Both the position numbers and the translations under genes were made by a program. A stretch of DNA of 64,000 bases from Hartmannibacter diazotrophicus (GTDB lineage Bacteria > Pseudomonadota > Alphaproteobacteria > Rhizobiales > Pleomorphomonadaceae). Shown here in pieces: positions 21,766 through 30,614 of this stretch. Location: the NCBI RefSeq assembly GCF_900231165.1, contig NZ_LT960614.1, positions 4,542,001 through 4,606,000 of the forward strand, given 5' to 3'. The notes under the pieces are model-generated. The model ran no database searches. It was not told the DNA's origin and was given only the letters and a program-made list of their open reading frames with translations. The stretch's first letter is position 1. Each line of letters begins with the position of its first letter.

Positions 21766-22623
21766 ATGAATGAGGAGACGCGCCCCGCGCACGCTCCATC
21801 ACGCCAGACGACCGTCCTCATCCGGCGTCACTCCGTCGCGACCCGTCTGACGCACTGGCTGAACGTGCTTTGCCTCAGCGTCCTGCTCCTGAGCGGGCTC
21901 CAGATATTCAACGCCTATCCGAGGCTCCACTGGGGCCAGTACGGCGCCGACGCCGATCCTGCTTTCCTCACCATAGGTGCGGGCGAAAGCAACGGAGACC
22001 CTCGCGGCTATGTGCGGATCGGCAGTATCTCCGTTCCCACCACGGGTGTCCTGGGCCTATCGAAGATCGACGGCGAGTGGACTCCGCGGGCATTTCCAAG
22101 CTGGCTTACGCTTCCGTCCTATCAGGACCTCGCGGCCGGCCGGCGCTGGCACTTCTTCTTCGCCTGGGCCTTTGTCATCAACGGTCTTGTCTATCTCGGA
22201 TACGGCCTCCTGAGCGGGCATTTCCTCCGTGATTTGGCGCCGGACCGTCATGAGCTCGCGCCGGGCCACATCTGGCGCGAGACCCTCGATCACGCTCGGC
22301 TGCGTTTTCCTTCGGGGGAGCAGGCCCGCCGCTACAATACGCTTCAGAAGCTCGCCTACATCGCGGTCATCGCGGGTCTGTTGCCTTTGATGGTGCTGAC
22401 CGGGCTGACCATGTCGCCCGGCGTGGATGCGGCCTTTCCGGTTCTCCTCGATATCTTCGGCGGGCGTCAAACCGCCCGGACGCTTCACTTCATCACCGCA
22501 TCGCTGCTCGTCCTGTTCGTCGTCATACACGTCGCCATGGTCATCCTCTCAGGCCCCTGGAACAACGTGCGCGCGATGATCACGGGCCGCTATGTCATCC
22601 GTCAGGGGGGACATGACGCATGA
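21766..22623 (+). CDS. Membrane cytochrome b subunit (b/b6 domain)
   Basis: 285 aa with about four membrane segments. Candidate haem histidines lie in RRHSVATRLTHWLNVL, GRRWHFFFAWAF, RTLHFITASLLV and VVIHVAMVIL. This is the Ni/Fe-hydrogenase/thiosulfate-reductase-type cytochrome b561 family, often paired with molybdopterin enzymes. Here the stop overlaps the ATG of the molybdopterin oxidoreductase gene, so the cytochrome probably passes electrons between that periplasmic enzyme and the quinone pool. ATG 21766 is chosen because longer starts enter the upstream hairpin. Confidence 0.9.
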   Translation: MNEETRPAHAPSRQTTVLIRRHSVATRLTHWLNVLCLSVLLLSGLQIFNAYPRLHWGQYGADADPAFLTIGAGESNGDPRGYVRIGSISVPTTGVLGLSKIDGEWTPRAFPSWLTLPSYQDLAAGRRWHFFFAWAFVINGLVYLGYGLLSGHFLRDLAPDRHELAPGHIWRETLDHARLRFPSGEQARRYNTLQKLAYIAVIAGLLPLMVLTGLTMSPGVDAAFPVLLDIFGGRQTARTLHFITASLLVLFVVIHVAMVILSGPWNNVRAMITGRYVIRQGGHDA

Positions 22624-23396
22624 GCAGCCTTCTGACCCGCCGGCGCTTCCTGATCGGCGGCACGCTCGGCACCGGTGCGCTTGCGCTGGGTGGCGGCTAC
22701 GCCTTGGAGCAGAATGTTGATGTCGATGCCGTGCTGCGATCGGCGGAGACGCTCACGATGGGCGCACAGCGAACGTTGCTGCGGCATAGGCCTCTCGCGC
22801 GGGAATTCTCTGCGGCTGACATTTCGCCAACATTCCGGGTCAACGGCACGCAAGCGCCCGACTCCAAAGAGTATGCCGCGCTACGCGAGGGCGGCTTTGC
22901 CGACTGGAAACTGAAAATCGGCGGGCTGGTGAACCGACCGCTGGAGTTTTCGTTGGCGGACCTCAAGAAGCTTCCTTCGCGCAGCCAGATCACCCGCCAT
23001 GACTGCGTTGAGGGCTGGAGCGCGATCGGTAAATGGACCGGCGTTCCGCTTGGGCTCATGCTGCATGCGGCAGGGCTTAAGCCGAACGCCCGCTTCGCCG
23101 TCTTCCATTGTGCCGACGAGTTGGAGAAGACGTTCGATGGCAGCGGCCGCTACTACGAGAGCATCGACCTCATCGACGCGTTTCATCCGCAGACGATCCT
23201 CGCTTACGCGATGAACGACCAGAACCTCACGGTGGGGCACGGCGCGCCGTTGCGCCTCAGGGTCGAACGGCAGCTTGGCTACAAGCAGGCCAAATACGTC
23301 ATGCGCATCGAGGTCGTCGACAGCTTCGGGGGCCTATGGGGCGGCAGAGGCGGCTTCTGGGAGGACCGAGGTTACGAATGGTACGCGGGGATCTGA
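22620..23396 (+). CDS. Tat-exported molybdopterin-dependent oxidoreductase (sulfite oxidase fold)
   Basis: 258 aa. A twin-arginine signal (RRRFLIGG, residues 7-14) directs export. The oxidoreductase molybdopterin domain spans about 95-245 with the Mo-coordinating Cys130 in ITRHDCVEGWSAIGKWTGV, then VFHCADE, ESIDLIDAFHPQTILAYAMN and GHGAPLRLRVERQLGYKQAKYV. The length and absence of a dimerisation domain make it YedY/MsrP-like rather than a full sulfite oxidase. The ATGA overlap with the cytochrome b gene indicates a two-subunit complex. Substrate unknown. Confidence 0.9.
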   Translation: MSSLLTRRRFLIGGTLGTGALALGGGYALEQNVDVDAVLRSAETLTMGAQRTLLRHRPLAREFSAADISPTFRVNGTQAPDSKEYAALREGGFADWKLKIGGLVNRPLEFSLADLKKLPSRSQITRHDCVEGWSAIGKWTGVPLGLMLHAAGLKPNARFAVFHCADELEKTFDGSGRYYESIDLIDAFHPQTILAYAMNDQNLTVGHGAPLRLRVERQLGYKQAKYVMRIEVVDSFGGLWGGRGGFWEDRGYEWYAGI

Positions 23397-23780
23397 ATGC
23401 TCGACAAATCCCCAATCTGCAAACGCACATACTTCCCCGCACCTGCACGTAGTCCGCGATGGACGGGCGGAGAGGCGGGCTGGACCAAGGAGGCGGTGTG
23501 ACGTCGCGATTGGGTTATTCGTGACAGCTCGGAAAGCTTGGACACCATTCGTCGAGCGCTGGGGCAGCGCGGAACGAGCTGTCGATCGCATGGACCCCTC
23601 TCAATCATGATCGACGCCTCACATCGACATCTTGACCCTCGCGGTCGGGTTATGTATTAGAAGCGCCGCAGCATGCCTTAATGGCACTGTCGTAGGCGTT
23701 ACCGTCATCCAACGCGTCCGATGCCGAGGGGGTCCCAGCAGGGAAATCTCGGCGATCAATCATATTGGACGCTTGTTGGT
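23397..23780 (+). other. 384-nt intergenic region with possible MFS promoter
   Basis: No supported coding region. TTGACC (23632-23637), a 17-nt spacer and TATTAG (23655-23660) form a fair sigma-70-like promoter 120 nt before the MFS start. No terminator with a T-tract is obvious after the molybdopterin gene. Confidence 0.35.
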
Positions 23781-24974
23781 ATGTCTTCATCTTCATCTCA
23801 CGCAACGAATCCGTCTGGCACCTCCGCGTTCGCCGGACTCTCCCCCGTTGTACTTGCCGTGTTCCTCGGATTTCTGGCTGTAAGTGTGCCACTCGGCGCT
23901 CTGTCCCTGGAAGTCGGAGGTAACCTGGGCTTCGGCACAATCGTCGTCGGTTCGGTCATTGGCCTGCAGTCGCTGGCGACGCTGCTGACACGACATCAGG
24001 CCGGCACCCTTTGCGACCATCGTGGTCCTCGAAGGGCCGTCCTCATCGGGCTTCCGTTAGCGGCTAGCTCGGGCGTGGCATATGTGTTGTCGAGCGTGCT
24101 GCCCGTCGACACAGCCGGCAAGCTGGCCTTCATGATCGCCGGCCGGCTGGTGATGGGTCTTGGCGAGAGCCTCTTCCTGACCGGATTGATGAGCCTGGGC
24201 ATTGCGCGCCTCGGGGCGGACCGGACCGGCAGGGTCATGTCATGGACCGGGATCGCAATCTACGCAGCCCTTGGTCTCGGTGCGCCGCTGGGTCTTGCCG
24301 CTCAGGCGGCCTACGGTTTCTTGGGGGTCGGGCTGGTCGCGTGCCTGACGCCTCTTCTGGCACTGGCCATCATTGTGCGTCTTCCGCCGACACCCGCTGC
24401 CGGCGGAACGCGCGTGCCTTTTCATCGCGTTCTTGGCCTGATCTGGCGTCCCGGACTCGTGCTTGCCCTGGCGATGGTGCCCTTTGCGGTGATGGCAGCT
24501 TTTCTGCCGCTTCACTACGCTGCGCGTGGATGGTCGGATGCCGGAATAGCGCTGTTCGGTTTCGGCGCCGCCTACGTTCTCGTGCGCCTGGTCGCACCGG
24601 GACTGCCGGATCGATTTGGCGCGACGAGAGTCGCGATCGGTTCATTGTCCTTCGAGCTCGCCGGGCAGGTGTTGTTGTGGCTGGCTCCGACCCCGAGCAC
24701 CGCGGCGCTTGGAGCGGTCCTCACCGGCCTCGGCTTCTCGCTCGTTTTCCCGGCGATGGGGGTTCTGGCAACCCGATCCGTGCCGCCTGATCAGCGTGGT
24801 CGCGCGGTCGGGAACTTCATCGCCTTCGCGGATATTGCGCTTGGCGTCACCGGACCCGCCGTTGGTCTTGCAACGCAATGGGGCGGGATCGCCACAGCTT
24901 TTCTCGTCGGCGCGACCGCGACCTTGGCGGCACTCCTTCTGCTGCCCTCGATGAAGCTCGGCAAGACGTCCTGA
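23781..24974 (+). CDS. MFS transporter
   Basis: 397 aa with twelve predicted membrane segments. The loop 2-3 region is LTRHQAGTLCDHRGPRRAVLIG, a variant of the MFS signature, and AGRLVMGLGESLFLTG and TGRVMSWTGIAIYAALGLGAPLG follow; the C-terminal half ends with DQRGRAVGNFIAFADIALGVTGP. It resembles the YhhS/YfcJ (arabinose-efflux-like) group. The substrate is unknown. Start ATG 23781 is chosen over an upstream in-frame start because the SSSSSH tail leads directly to the first membrane helix. Confidence 0.9.
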   Translation: MSSSSSHATNPSGTSAFAGLSPVVLAVFLGFLAVSVPLGALSLEVGGNLGFGTIVVGSVIGLQSLATLLTRHQAGTLCDHRGPRRAVLIGLPLAASSGVAYVLSSVLPVDTAGKLAFMIAGRLVMGLGESLFLTGLMSLGIARLGADRTGRVMSWTGIAIYAALGLGAPLGLAAQAAYGFLGVGLVACLTPLLALAIIVRLPPTPAAGGTRVPFHRVLGLIWRPGLVLALAMVPFAVMAAFLPLHYAARGWSDAGIALFGFGAAYVLVRLVAPGLPDRFGATRVAIGSLSFELAGQVLLWLAPTPSTAALGAVLTGLGFSLVFPAMGVLATRSVPPDQRGRAVGNFIAFADIALGVTGPAVGLATQWGGIATAFLVGATATLAALLLLPSMKLGKTS

Positions 24975-25099
24975 GCCTGACGGGTGCGCAAATGGCGCCC
25001 GCTTCCATTTTCTCCGATGCCGAAAGCCTGCCCGGAAATAAGCGGCGCGGGCGAAGCGCGCACATCTCCCATCACCTGAAAACTGAGGAAGCCCATTCC

Positions 25100-25855
25100 A
25101 TGAAACTCGAGGGAAACACGATCCTAATTACGGGCGGAACGAGCGGCATCGGCCGCGCGCTTGCGGAAGCCTTTCACCAGCGGGGCAACCGGGTGATCGT
25201 CACGGGTCGGCGCCAGAGCCTTCTCGACGAAATCGCGGCCGCTCATCCTGGAATCATCGGGATGCCGCTTGATCTTGATGAACCAGCCTCGCTGTCTCGC
25301 CTCGGTACCGAGGTGCGCACACGGTTCCCGGAGCTCAATGTGCTTGTCGCCAACGCCGGCGTTTCGCGGCAGGAAGACATGACTGCTGGTAGCTGGGACG
25401 CTTCGAATGCAGTCGAGATCGTACGGACGAATATCCTTGGCGTGCTGGCGGCAACCGCAGAGTTCCTGCCGATCCTGAAGGGCCAGCCGAACGCCACCAT
25501 CGTGGCGACCAGCTCCGCACTCGCCTTCGTGCCGCGCGTGGATTTCTCGACTTACTGCGCCAGTAAGGCATTCCTGCACTCCTGGCTCGTCTCGGTGCGG
25601 CATCAATTGCGCAATGTGCCGGTCGAGGTTCTCGAACTCTCTCCGCCCTATGTGCAGACAGAGCTTACGGGTGTTCAGCAGGCCTCCGACCCCCGCGCCA
25701 TGCCTCTCGACGCGTTTGTCGCAACCGTCATGCGGCTTCTCGAGCGCGGCGACCACCCGCGCGGCGAAATCCTGCTTGAACGCGATCATGTGCGGCGGTG
25801 GGCGGAGCGGGACGGCACGTACGACGCCATTTTTGCTGCGATGAACCCGTCATAA
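25100..25855 (+). CDS. SDR family oxidoreductase
   Basis: 251 aa classical short-chain dehydrogenase, DltE-like. The Rossmann motif is ITGGTSGIGRAL (residues 9-20), NAG lies in VLVANAGVSRQED, and the catalytic Ser/Tyr/Lys are in ATSSALAFVPRVDFSTYCASKAFL (YxxxK). GAGGAA precedes the ATG by 9 nt. It follows the MFS gene after 125 nt in the same direction. Substrate unknown. Confidence 0.9.
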   Translation: MKLEGNTILITGGTSGIGRALAEAFHQRGNRVIVTGRRQSLLDEIAAAHPGIIGMPLDLDEPASLSRLGTEVRTRFPELNVLVANAGVSRQEDMTAGSWDASNAVEIVRTNILGVLAATAEFLPILKGQPNATIVATSSALAFVPRVDFSTYCASKAFLHSWLVSVRHQLRNVPVEVLELSPPYVQTELTGVQQASDPRAMPLDAFVATVMRLLERGDHPRGEILLERDHVRRWAERDGTYDAIFAAMNPS

Positions 25856-25874
25856 CGAAGCTGGAGAGATCATC

Positions 25875-26936
25875 ATGATGACCAGGCTTTTTTTGGCCGC
25901 GACGTTGATTTGTGCCGCGCTCCCTGCCGCCACGGCTCTGGCACAAGGCGCGTTGGATGACCGGTCGCGGCGAGCAGCAGTGCAGGCGAACGGCCGCCAG
26001 GTCGTGGAGGCGGCGCAGGTGTTCTTTCTCAGCCTGACGCCGTCCCAGCGCGAGGCGGTCCTCAACCCTTATTCCTTCTCGTCGGCCACGCACTGGTCGA
26101 ATCTGCCAGAGAAGGACATGGCGCATGCACGGGCCGGCCTTTCTACCGGCACGCTAACACCTGCGCAGTGGCAGGCTTTCAACGGCTTGCTCGCAGCGGC
26201 CACTGGATCGGGCAAGAACGAGGGCTTCGACGAGATTCAACAAATCATGAACGCCGACGACTTCATCAGACAGTCGGCGAGACGCTCCGCAGGTTACGGC
26301 CGGGACCAATACCGCATCGCCTTTCTCGGCGTGCCAAGCGTTGCTGGACGGTGGCAGCTTCAGTTTGGTGGACACCATCTGGCGCTGAACCATACATACG
26401 CCGAGGGGGTGCTGACCGGCGCCACGCCTTCGTTCAGAGGGGCGGAGCCGACATCTTTCGAGTTCGCCGGCTTCTTGAACCAGCCAATGATGCGCAAGCT
26501 CAGGGCGATGAGCGCGCTCATCTCAAGTCTGGATCGCTCGCAGGCCAGCTCCGCTCGTTTCACCCGTTCGCCCGGACATCTTGTCGCCGGGCCGGGTCGC
26601 GACTGGCATTATCCTGTCAAACCCTACGGGATCCAGGCAACGGATCTGACCGTCGAGCAGCGGCAGATGCTTCGATCGATCATTGAATCCTATGTGCGCG
26701 ATACCGATGACGCAAATGCAGCCAGGTTGACGGCGATTTACGACGGCGAACTGGATCAAACCTTTGTCAGCTTCTTCGGTGACGCGACTCTCGATCGGGA
26801 TGGAGACTATTTCCGAATAGATGGTCCATCCGTGTGGATCGAACTGATGATGGATGGGCCGTGGAGTTTTTTGAAGCCGCATCCGCATTCGGTCTGGCGC
26901 GACAAGAATACCGACTATGGCGGTGTCAGGGGCTGA
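25875..26936 (+). CDS. DUF3500 domain-containing secreted protein
   Basis: 353 aa with a signal peptide (LFLAATLICAALPAATALAQ). The mature protein matches DUF3500: SLTPSQREAVLNPYSF, WSNLPE, RAGLSTGTLTPAQWQAF, GRWQLQFGGHHLALNHTYA, TPSFRGAEP and a terminal DGPSVWIELMMDGPWSFLKPHPHSVWRDKNTDYGG. The conserved His and Asp residues suggest a metalloprotein, but activity is undescribed. It starts 19 nt after the SDR stop, so the two are likely co-transcribed. Confidence 0.88.
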   Translation: MMTRLFLAATLICAALPAATALAQGALDDRSRRAAVQANGRQVVEAAQVFFLSLTPSQREAVLNPYSFSSATHWSNLPEKDMAHARAGLSTGTLTPAQWQAFNGLLAAATGSGKNEGFDEIQQIMNADDFIRQSARRSAGYGRDQYRIAFLGVPSVAGRWQLQFGGHHLALNHTYAEGVLTGATPSFRGAEPTSFEFAGFLNQPMMRKLRAMSALISSLDRSQASSARFTRSPGHLVAGPGRDWHYPVKPYGIQATDLTVEQRQMLRSIIESYVRDTDDANAARLTAIYDGELDQTFVSFFGDATLDRDGDYFRIDGPSVWIELMMDGPWSFLKPHPHSVWRDKNTDYGGVRG

Positions 26937-27120
26937 GGCGTTCCGGCCCTGTCGACAGACAATTGAGACCAAATCAGACCGGCTCGGCATCGCGCTCCAG
27001 ACATGGATGAATAGTCATCAATTGACGCTGTGCCAGCCAGCCAACATAGGCCAGGCGCCTCTGGCGCTGAATGACCAAGCGTGTCAGTGAGAATTTGAGA
27101 TGCTCATCGAGGCCCCAAAA

Positions 27121-27156
27121 GCCTTCTACACAAAAGGGGGAAGGCGACGTGGCTAG
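27121..27156 (+). repeat. Right copy of the dispersed direct repeat
   Basis: Starts GCCTTCTACACAA and ends GGGGGAAGGCGACGTGGCTAG, in the same orientation as the copy at 18929-18975, with about 11-13 nt absent from the middle. It closes the block between the tRNA and the patatin gene. Confidence 0.65.
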
Positions 27157-27214
27157 TTGCATCAGACACGATTGCCCCCATTAATGAGTCTCCGCCGGCA
27201 ACACCCGGCACAAT

Positions 27215-28300
27215 TCAGAGATAGCGGGCCCAAATATCCACCGTGGAGGCCTGCCCAATATGGTCATAGTTGGTCTCCAGCCACTCATCGGCCTTTTCGC
27301 GCCCACGATCGCGAAGGTCCACGAGCGCCGTCCAATCCGCATTCAATTTGCTTGAAACGCCCAGCTTTTTCATTGCCTCTTCATCCGAAATGCCATGCAC
27401 AAAGACCGACTTGAGCCCAAGGTCGATGTCGGGGTGGGTCTCGATCAGTTTTGTGACGAAGGCAATGGCGCGCATCTCACGCATCAGCGAGGAGTTGAAG
27501 CTGATTTCGTTGATCCGGTTGAGGATCTCCATCGCCATCTTCGGCACTTCCTCGCGCTCGATCGGGTTGATGTGAACAACGAGAACGTCAGGCGTCTCGC
27601 ATCCGTAGATCAGCGGAAAAATCGCCGGATTGCCCATGTATCCGCCGTCCCAGTAGGCTTCGCCATCGATCTCGACGGCCTGGAAGAGGAACGGCAGGCA
27701 GGCAGAGGCAAGGATCGCATCGACCGAAAGCTCGTCATTGGCAAAGACCTTGACCTTGCCGCTGCGCACGTTCGTCGCGCAGATCTTGAGCTTCAGCGAG
27801 CATTTCGAACTCTTCAGCGCCTCAAGGTCGACCGACTGCTTCAGCACCGACTTCAACGGATTGATGTTCGCCGGATTGAACTGGTAGGGCGACATCAGCC
27901 GCGTCATGAGGTCGAAGACCAAAAAGGCCGGCGAGTTCTCGAGCGATCGGGTGCCTGAAAGCCGGTCGAACAGGCTCGGCTGCAGCGGGCCGAACGCGGC
28001 GGCATGACTGACACGGCGCCAGAAATTGGCCAGCGCCGTCTGCGCTCCGCGTCGCCCGCCTTCGGCAAGGCCATAGGCCAGAACCGCCGCATTCATGGCA
28101 CCGGCACTGGTGGCGACCACGCCTTCGAACGAAAGATCCTCTTCCTCCAGCAGGCGATCGAGCACCCCCCAGGTGAAAGCCCCGTGCGCGCCGCCACCCT
28201 GCAGCGCCAAGTTCAGTACCTTCTTCGACCGGGCGGTCACGGGCTGCACCGGTCGGGCCTTGCCCGCCGCCAGCCGCGAAGCATCAGTATGAGTGTTCAT
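27215..28300 (-). CDS. Patatin-like phospholipase
   Basis: 361 aa. Oxyanion-hole motif GGGAHG (residues 35-40), nucleophile elbow ATSAG with Ser65 (the first Gly of GxSxG is Ala), and the dyad Asp in YWDGGYMGNP. These enzymes hydrolyse acyl esters, and related bacterial forms act on lipids or polyhydroxybutyrate. bdhA lies 202 nt upstream on the same strand, and the patatin-bdhA pairing is common in rhizobia, hinting at 3-hydroxybutyrate/PHB metabolism. ATG 28300 is preceded by GGAGAAATCC. Confidence 0.92.
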   Translation of the reverse strand: MNTHTDASRLAAGKARPVQPVTARSKKVLNLALQGGGAHGAFTWGVLDRLLEEEDLSFEGVVATSAGAMNAAVLAYGLAEGGRRGAQTALANFWRRVSHAAAFGPLQPSLFDRLSGTRSLENSPAFLVFDLMTRLMSPYQFNPANINPLKSVLKQSVDLEALKSSKCSLKLKICATNVRSGKVKVFANDELSVDAILASACLPFLFQAVEIDGEAYWDGGYMGNPAIFPLIYGCETPDVLVVHINPIEREEVPKMAMEILNRINEISFNSSLMREMRAIAFVTKLIETHPDIDLGLKSVFVHGISDEEAMKKLGVSSKLNADWTALVDLRDRGREKADEWLETNYDHIGQASTVDIWARYL

Positions 28301-28502
28301 GGATTTCTCCTCGACGGCTGGTCTCAATGGACCGTTTCTGAGAGCGTCGTTCCGATTTTCCCAATCAGCCCAGAGCGCTCGGATGTCATTTGAACGTCCG
28401 GCTTTTTGCGAAACCCGGAGCCACATTTGCGGTACGAGTTAAAGCTATTGAGTTCGGGCAATTTCCTATCGATCGGGCGATTCCACCTGATCGCAAAGCG
28501 CA

Positions 28503-29342
28503 CTAGTGCGCCGTCCAGCCACCGTCGACGGGCAAGGCCGTGCCTGTGATCGACGCGGCACCATCGGAGCAAAGGAAGACAGCGAGAGCGCCCATTTCCT
28601 CGACGGTCGCGAAGCGCTTTGTCGGCTGCTCCTTGAGGAAGACGTCACGGATGACAGCGTCGCGCCCGATCCCGTGGGAGGCCGCCTGGCCGTCAATCTG
28701 CTTTTCCACCAAGGGCGTCCAGACGTAGCCGGGGCAGATCGCATTGCAGGTAATGCCGTCCTCGGCCCCTTCCAGAGCCACGACCTTGGTCAACCCGACC
28801 ATACCGTGCTTGGCTGCGACATAGGCCGATTTGAACGGCGAGGCGATGAGACCGTGCGCCGACGCAACGTTTATGACGCGCCCAAATCCGCGCCGGCGCA
28901 TGCCCTGGAAGGTTGCCTGAACGAGATGGAACGCGGCCGAAAGGTTGATGGCCAGAATCGCATCCCACTTTTCGGCCGGAAAGTCCTCGACCGGCGCCAC
29001 GTGCTGGATGCCGGCGTTGTTGACGATGATGTCAACTTGCCCAAAGCGCATCGCGGCGTGCTCGGCCATCATGCGGATGGCCTTCGGGTCCGTCATGTTG
29101 GCGGCGTCATAGGCAACGTCGACATCGCAACATTCGGAGAGGCTCGCCCGCTGGGTCTCGATTTCCTCCGGATCGCCGAAGCCGTTGAGCATGACAGCGG
29201 CGCCCGCCCTGGCCAGCGCCTCGGCGATGCCGAGACCAATCCCGCTGGTGGAGCCTGTGACGATGGCACTGCGTCCCTCGAGGGCGCGCCGACCGGTTTC
29301 CATGTCTGAAGTGGTGGGGTCGACCAGAAGCATTTCATTCAT
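28503..29342 (-). CDS. bdhA: 3-hydroxybutyrate dehydrogenase
   Basis: 279 aa from ATG 29342; ATG 29333 is better spaced from the AGAGGAG ribosome site. SDR fold with TGSTSGIGLG, NNAGIQHVAPVEDFP, catalytic Ser in INVASAHGLIAS, YVAAK, and the family-specific CPGYVWTPLVEKQIDGQA and FLKEQPTKRFATVEEMG. It oxidises D-3-hydroxybutyrate to acetoacetate in PHB and ketone-body utilisation. An N-terminal extension of about 20 residues precedes the Rossmann fold. It is divergent from the LysR gene. Confidence 0.93.
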   Translation of the reverse strand: MNEMLLVDPTTSDMETGRRALEGRSAIVTGSTSGIGLGIAEALARAGAAVMLNGFGDPEEIETQRASLSECCDVDVAYDAANMTDPKAIRMMAEHAAMRFGQVDIIVNNAGIQHVAPVEDFPAEKWDAILAINLSAAFHLVQATFQGMRRRGFGRVINVASAHGLIASPFKSAYVAAKHGMVGLTKVVALEGAEDGITCNAICPGYVWTPLVEKQIDGQAASHGIGRDAVIRDVFLKEQPTKRFATVEEMGALAVFLCSDGAASITGTALPVDGGWTAH

Positions 29343-29410
29343 CTCCTCTGCAGAGCCGCAAGCGACGGCCCGTTGGCAAAACAGTGGATGAAATACGTCG
29401 AGCAGGAAAA

Positions 29411-29423
29411 TACCGCGGTGGTA
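29411..29423. promoter_or_regulatory. T-N11-A dyad, probable LysR site
   Basis: TACC-N5-GGTA (13 bp, perfect arms) fits the LysR T-N11-A rule and lies 92 nt before the lysR ATG and 68 nt before the bdhA ATG, in their divergent region. Confidence 0.45.
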
Positions 29424-29515
29424 TGATTTCTATACGCGGATGGCATTGGCAGAACAAAAGGGTCTAGCCAACAGTCTGCGCTATCCGGAATGCTTGACAA
29501 TCACGGGCGCCGCCA

Positions 29516-30418
29516 ATGGACATACACCACATTCGCTATTTCCTTGCCGTCTGCGAAACGCGCAACTTCACCAGAGCGGCGGAGAATTGCAACGTCACCC
29601 AACCGGCGCTGTCACGGGCCGTTCAGCAGCTCGAAGACGAGGTCGGTGGCCTGCTGTTCCGCCGCGAGCGCAATCTCACGCATCTCACGGATCTCGGCGC
29701 ATTGCTGCGCCCTCGCTTTCAGCAGGTTCTTGACGAGCTTTCCGGCGTTCGCCTCGAAGCCTCGCGCTTCTTGTGTCTGGACAATGCCAACCTCAAGGTC
29801 GGCATCATGTGCACCATCGGCCCACGGCGCTTCACCGGGCTTCTGGCTGACTTCCACACCCGTCACCGCGGCATCCAGCTGCAACTCGTCGAGGGCGTGC
29901 CCAGCCGTCTGTCCGAACTGCTGGAAGCGGGGGATCTCGACGTTGCGATCATGGCGTCATCGTCGGACTTTCCCGAGCGCTTCAATGTCACGCCGCTCTT
30001 TCGCGAGCGTTTTCTCCTCGCCTTTCCGGCCGGCCATCCGTTGACCGGCGACGAATGCGTTCCCATCGCGGCACTCGACGGACAAAACTATTTGCGCCGG
30101 CTCAATTGCGAATACCGCGACTTTCTTGCGGCCCTTTGCGAGAGCAAGGGCGTCCGGCTCAATGTTTCCTATGCAAGCGAACGCGAGGACTGGATCCAGA
30201 ACATGGTCGCCGGCGGCCTCGGTATCTGCTTCATCCCTGAATTCAGCGCGGTCATACCCGGACTGCAGGTCCGTCCCGCCGTGGATCCGGAAGTTTGGCG
30301 CAAGGTCTGTCTCGTGACCGTCGCCGGACGTCGATTTTCTCCCGCAGTCTCGACCTTCGTCAGTTCTGTCAAATCCTACGGCTGGCCGGAAAGTGCACTG
30401 CACAAGACCGCGGCCTGA
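29516..30418 (+). CDS. LysR family transcriptional regulator
   Basis: 300 aa. N-terminal winged helix (HIRYFLAVCETRNFTRAAENCNVTQPALSRAVQQLEDEVGG in outline, residues 4-45) and a type 2 periplasmic-binding-like effector domain (LKVGIMCTIGPRR, VPSRLSELLEAGDLDVAIM, EREDWIQNMVAGGLGICFIPE). T-N11-A dyads lie 92 nt upstream and 85 nt downstream of the gene, the latter before the cupin-MFS-DUF302 set, which makes that set the likely target. Inducer unknown. Confidence 0.93.
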   Translation: MDIHHIRYFLAVCETRNFTRAAENCNVTQPALSRAVQQLEDEVGGLLFRRERNLTHLTDLGALLRPRFQQVLDELSGVRLEASRFLCLDNANLKVGIMCTIGPRRFTGLLADFHTRHRGIQLQLVEGVPSRLSELLEAGDLDVAIMASSSDFPERFNVTPLFRERFLLAFPAGHPLTGDECVPIAALDGQNYLRRLNCEYRDFLAALCESKGVRLNVSYASEREDWIQNMVAGGLGICFIPEFSAVIPGLQVRPAVDPEVWRKVCLVTVAGRRFSPAVSTFVSSVKSYGWPESALHKTAA

Positions 30419-30500
30419 ACCAACGCAAGACACACGCAAAGAATAATGTGACGGAAGGCTGACGCCTGCCGGACACGATTTTTGTTTTCATGTAAATCGT

Positions 30501-30517
30501 CATAGCTTCAAGCTATG
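30501..30517. promoter_or_regulatory. 17-bp palindrome with T-N11-A core
   Basis: CATAGCTTCAAGCTATG is a perfect dyad around a central C; its core TAGCTTCAAGCTA is a T-N11-A LysR box. It lies 97 nt before the cupin ATG (30615), just downstream of lysR. Confidence 0.6.
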
Positions 30518-30614
30518 AAATCAAGTATCAGCCAGCATTTCTATAGAGACCTTGTTCAGGTCACTCTCCGCATAGCCCCGCCTCGTTGCTGGGCCAATCA
30601 ACGGAGAGATTGAA

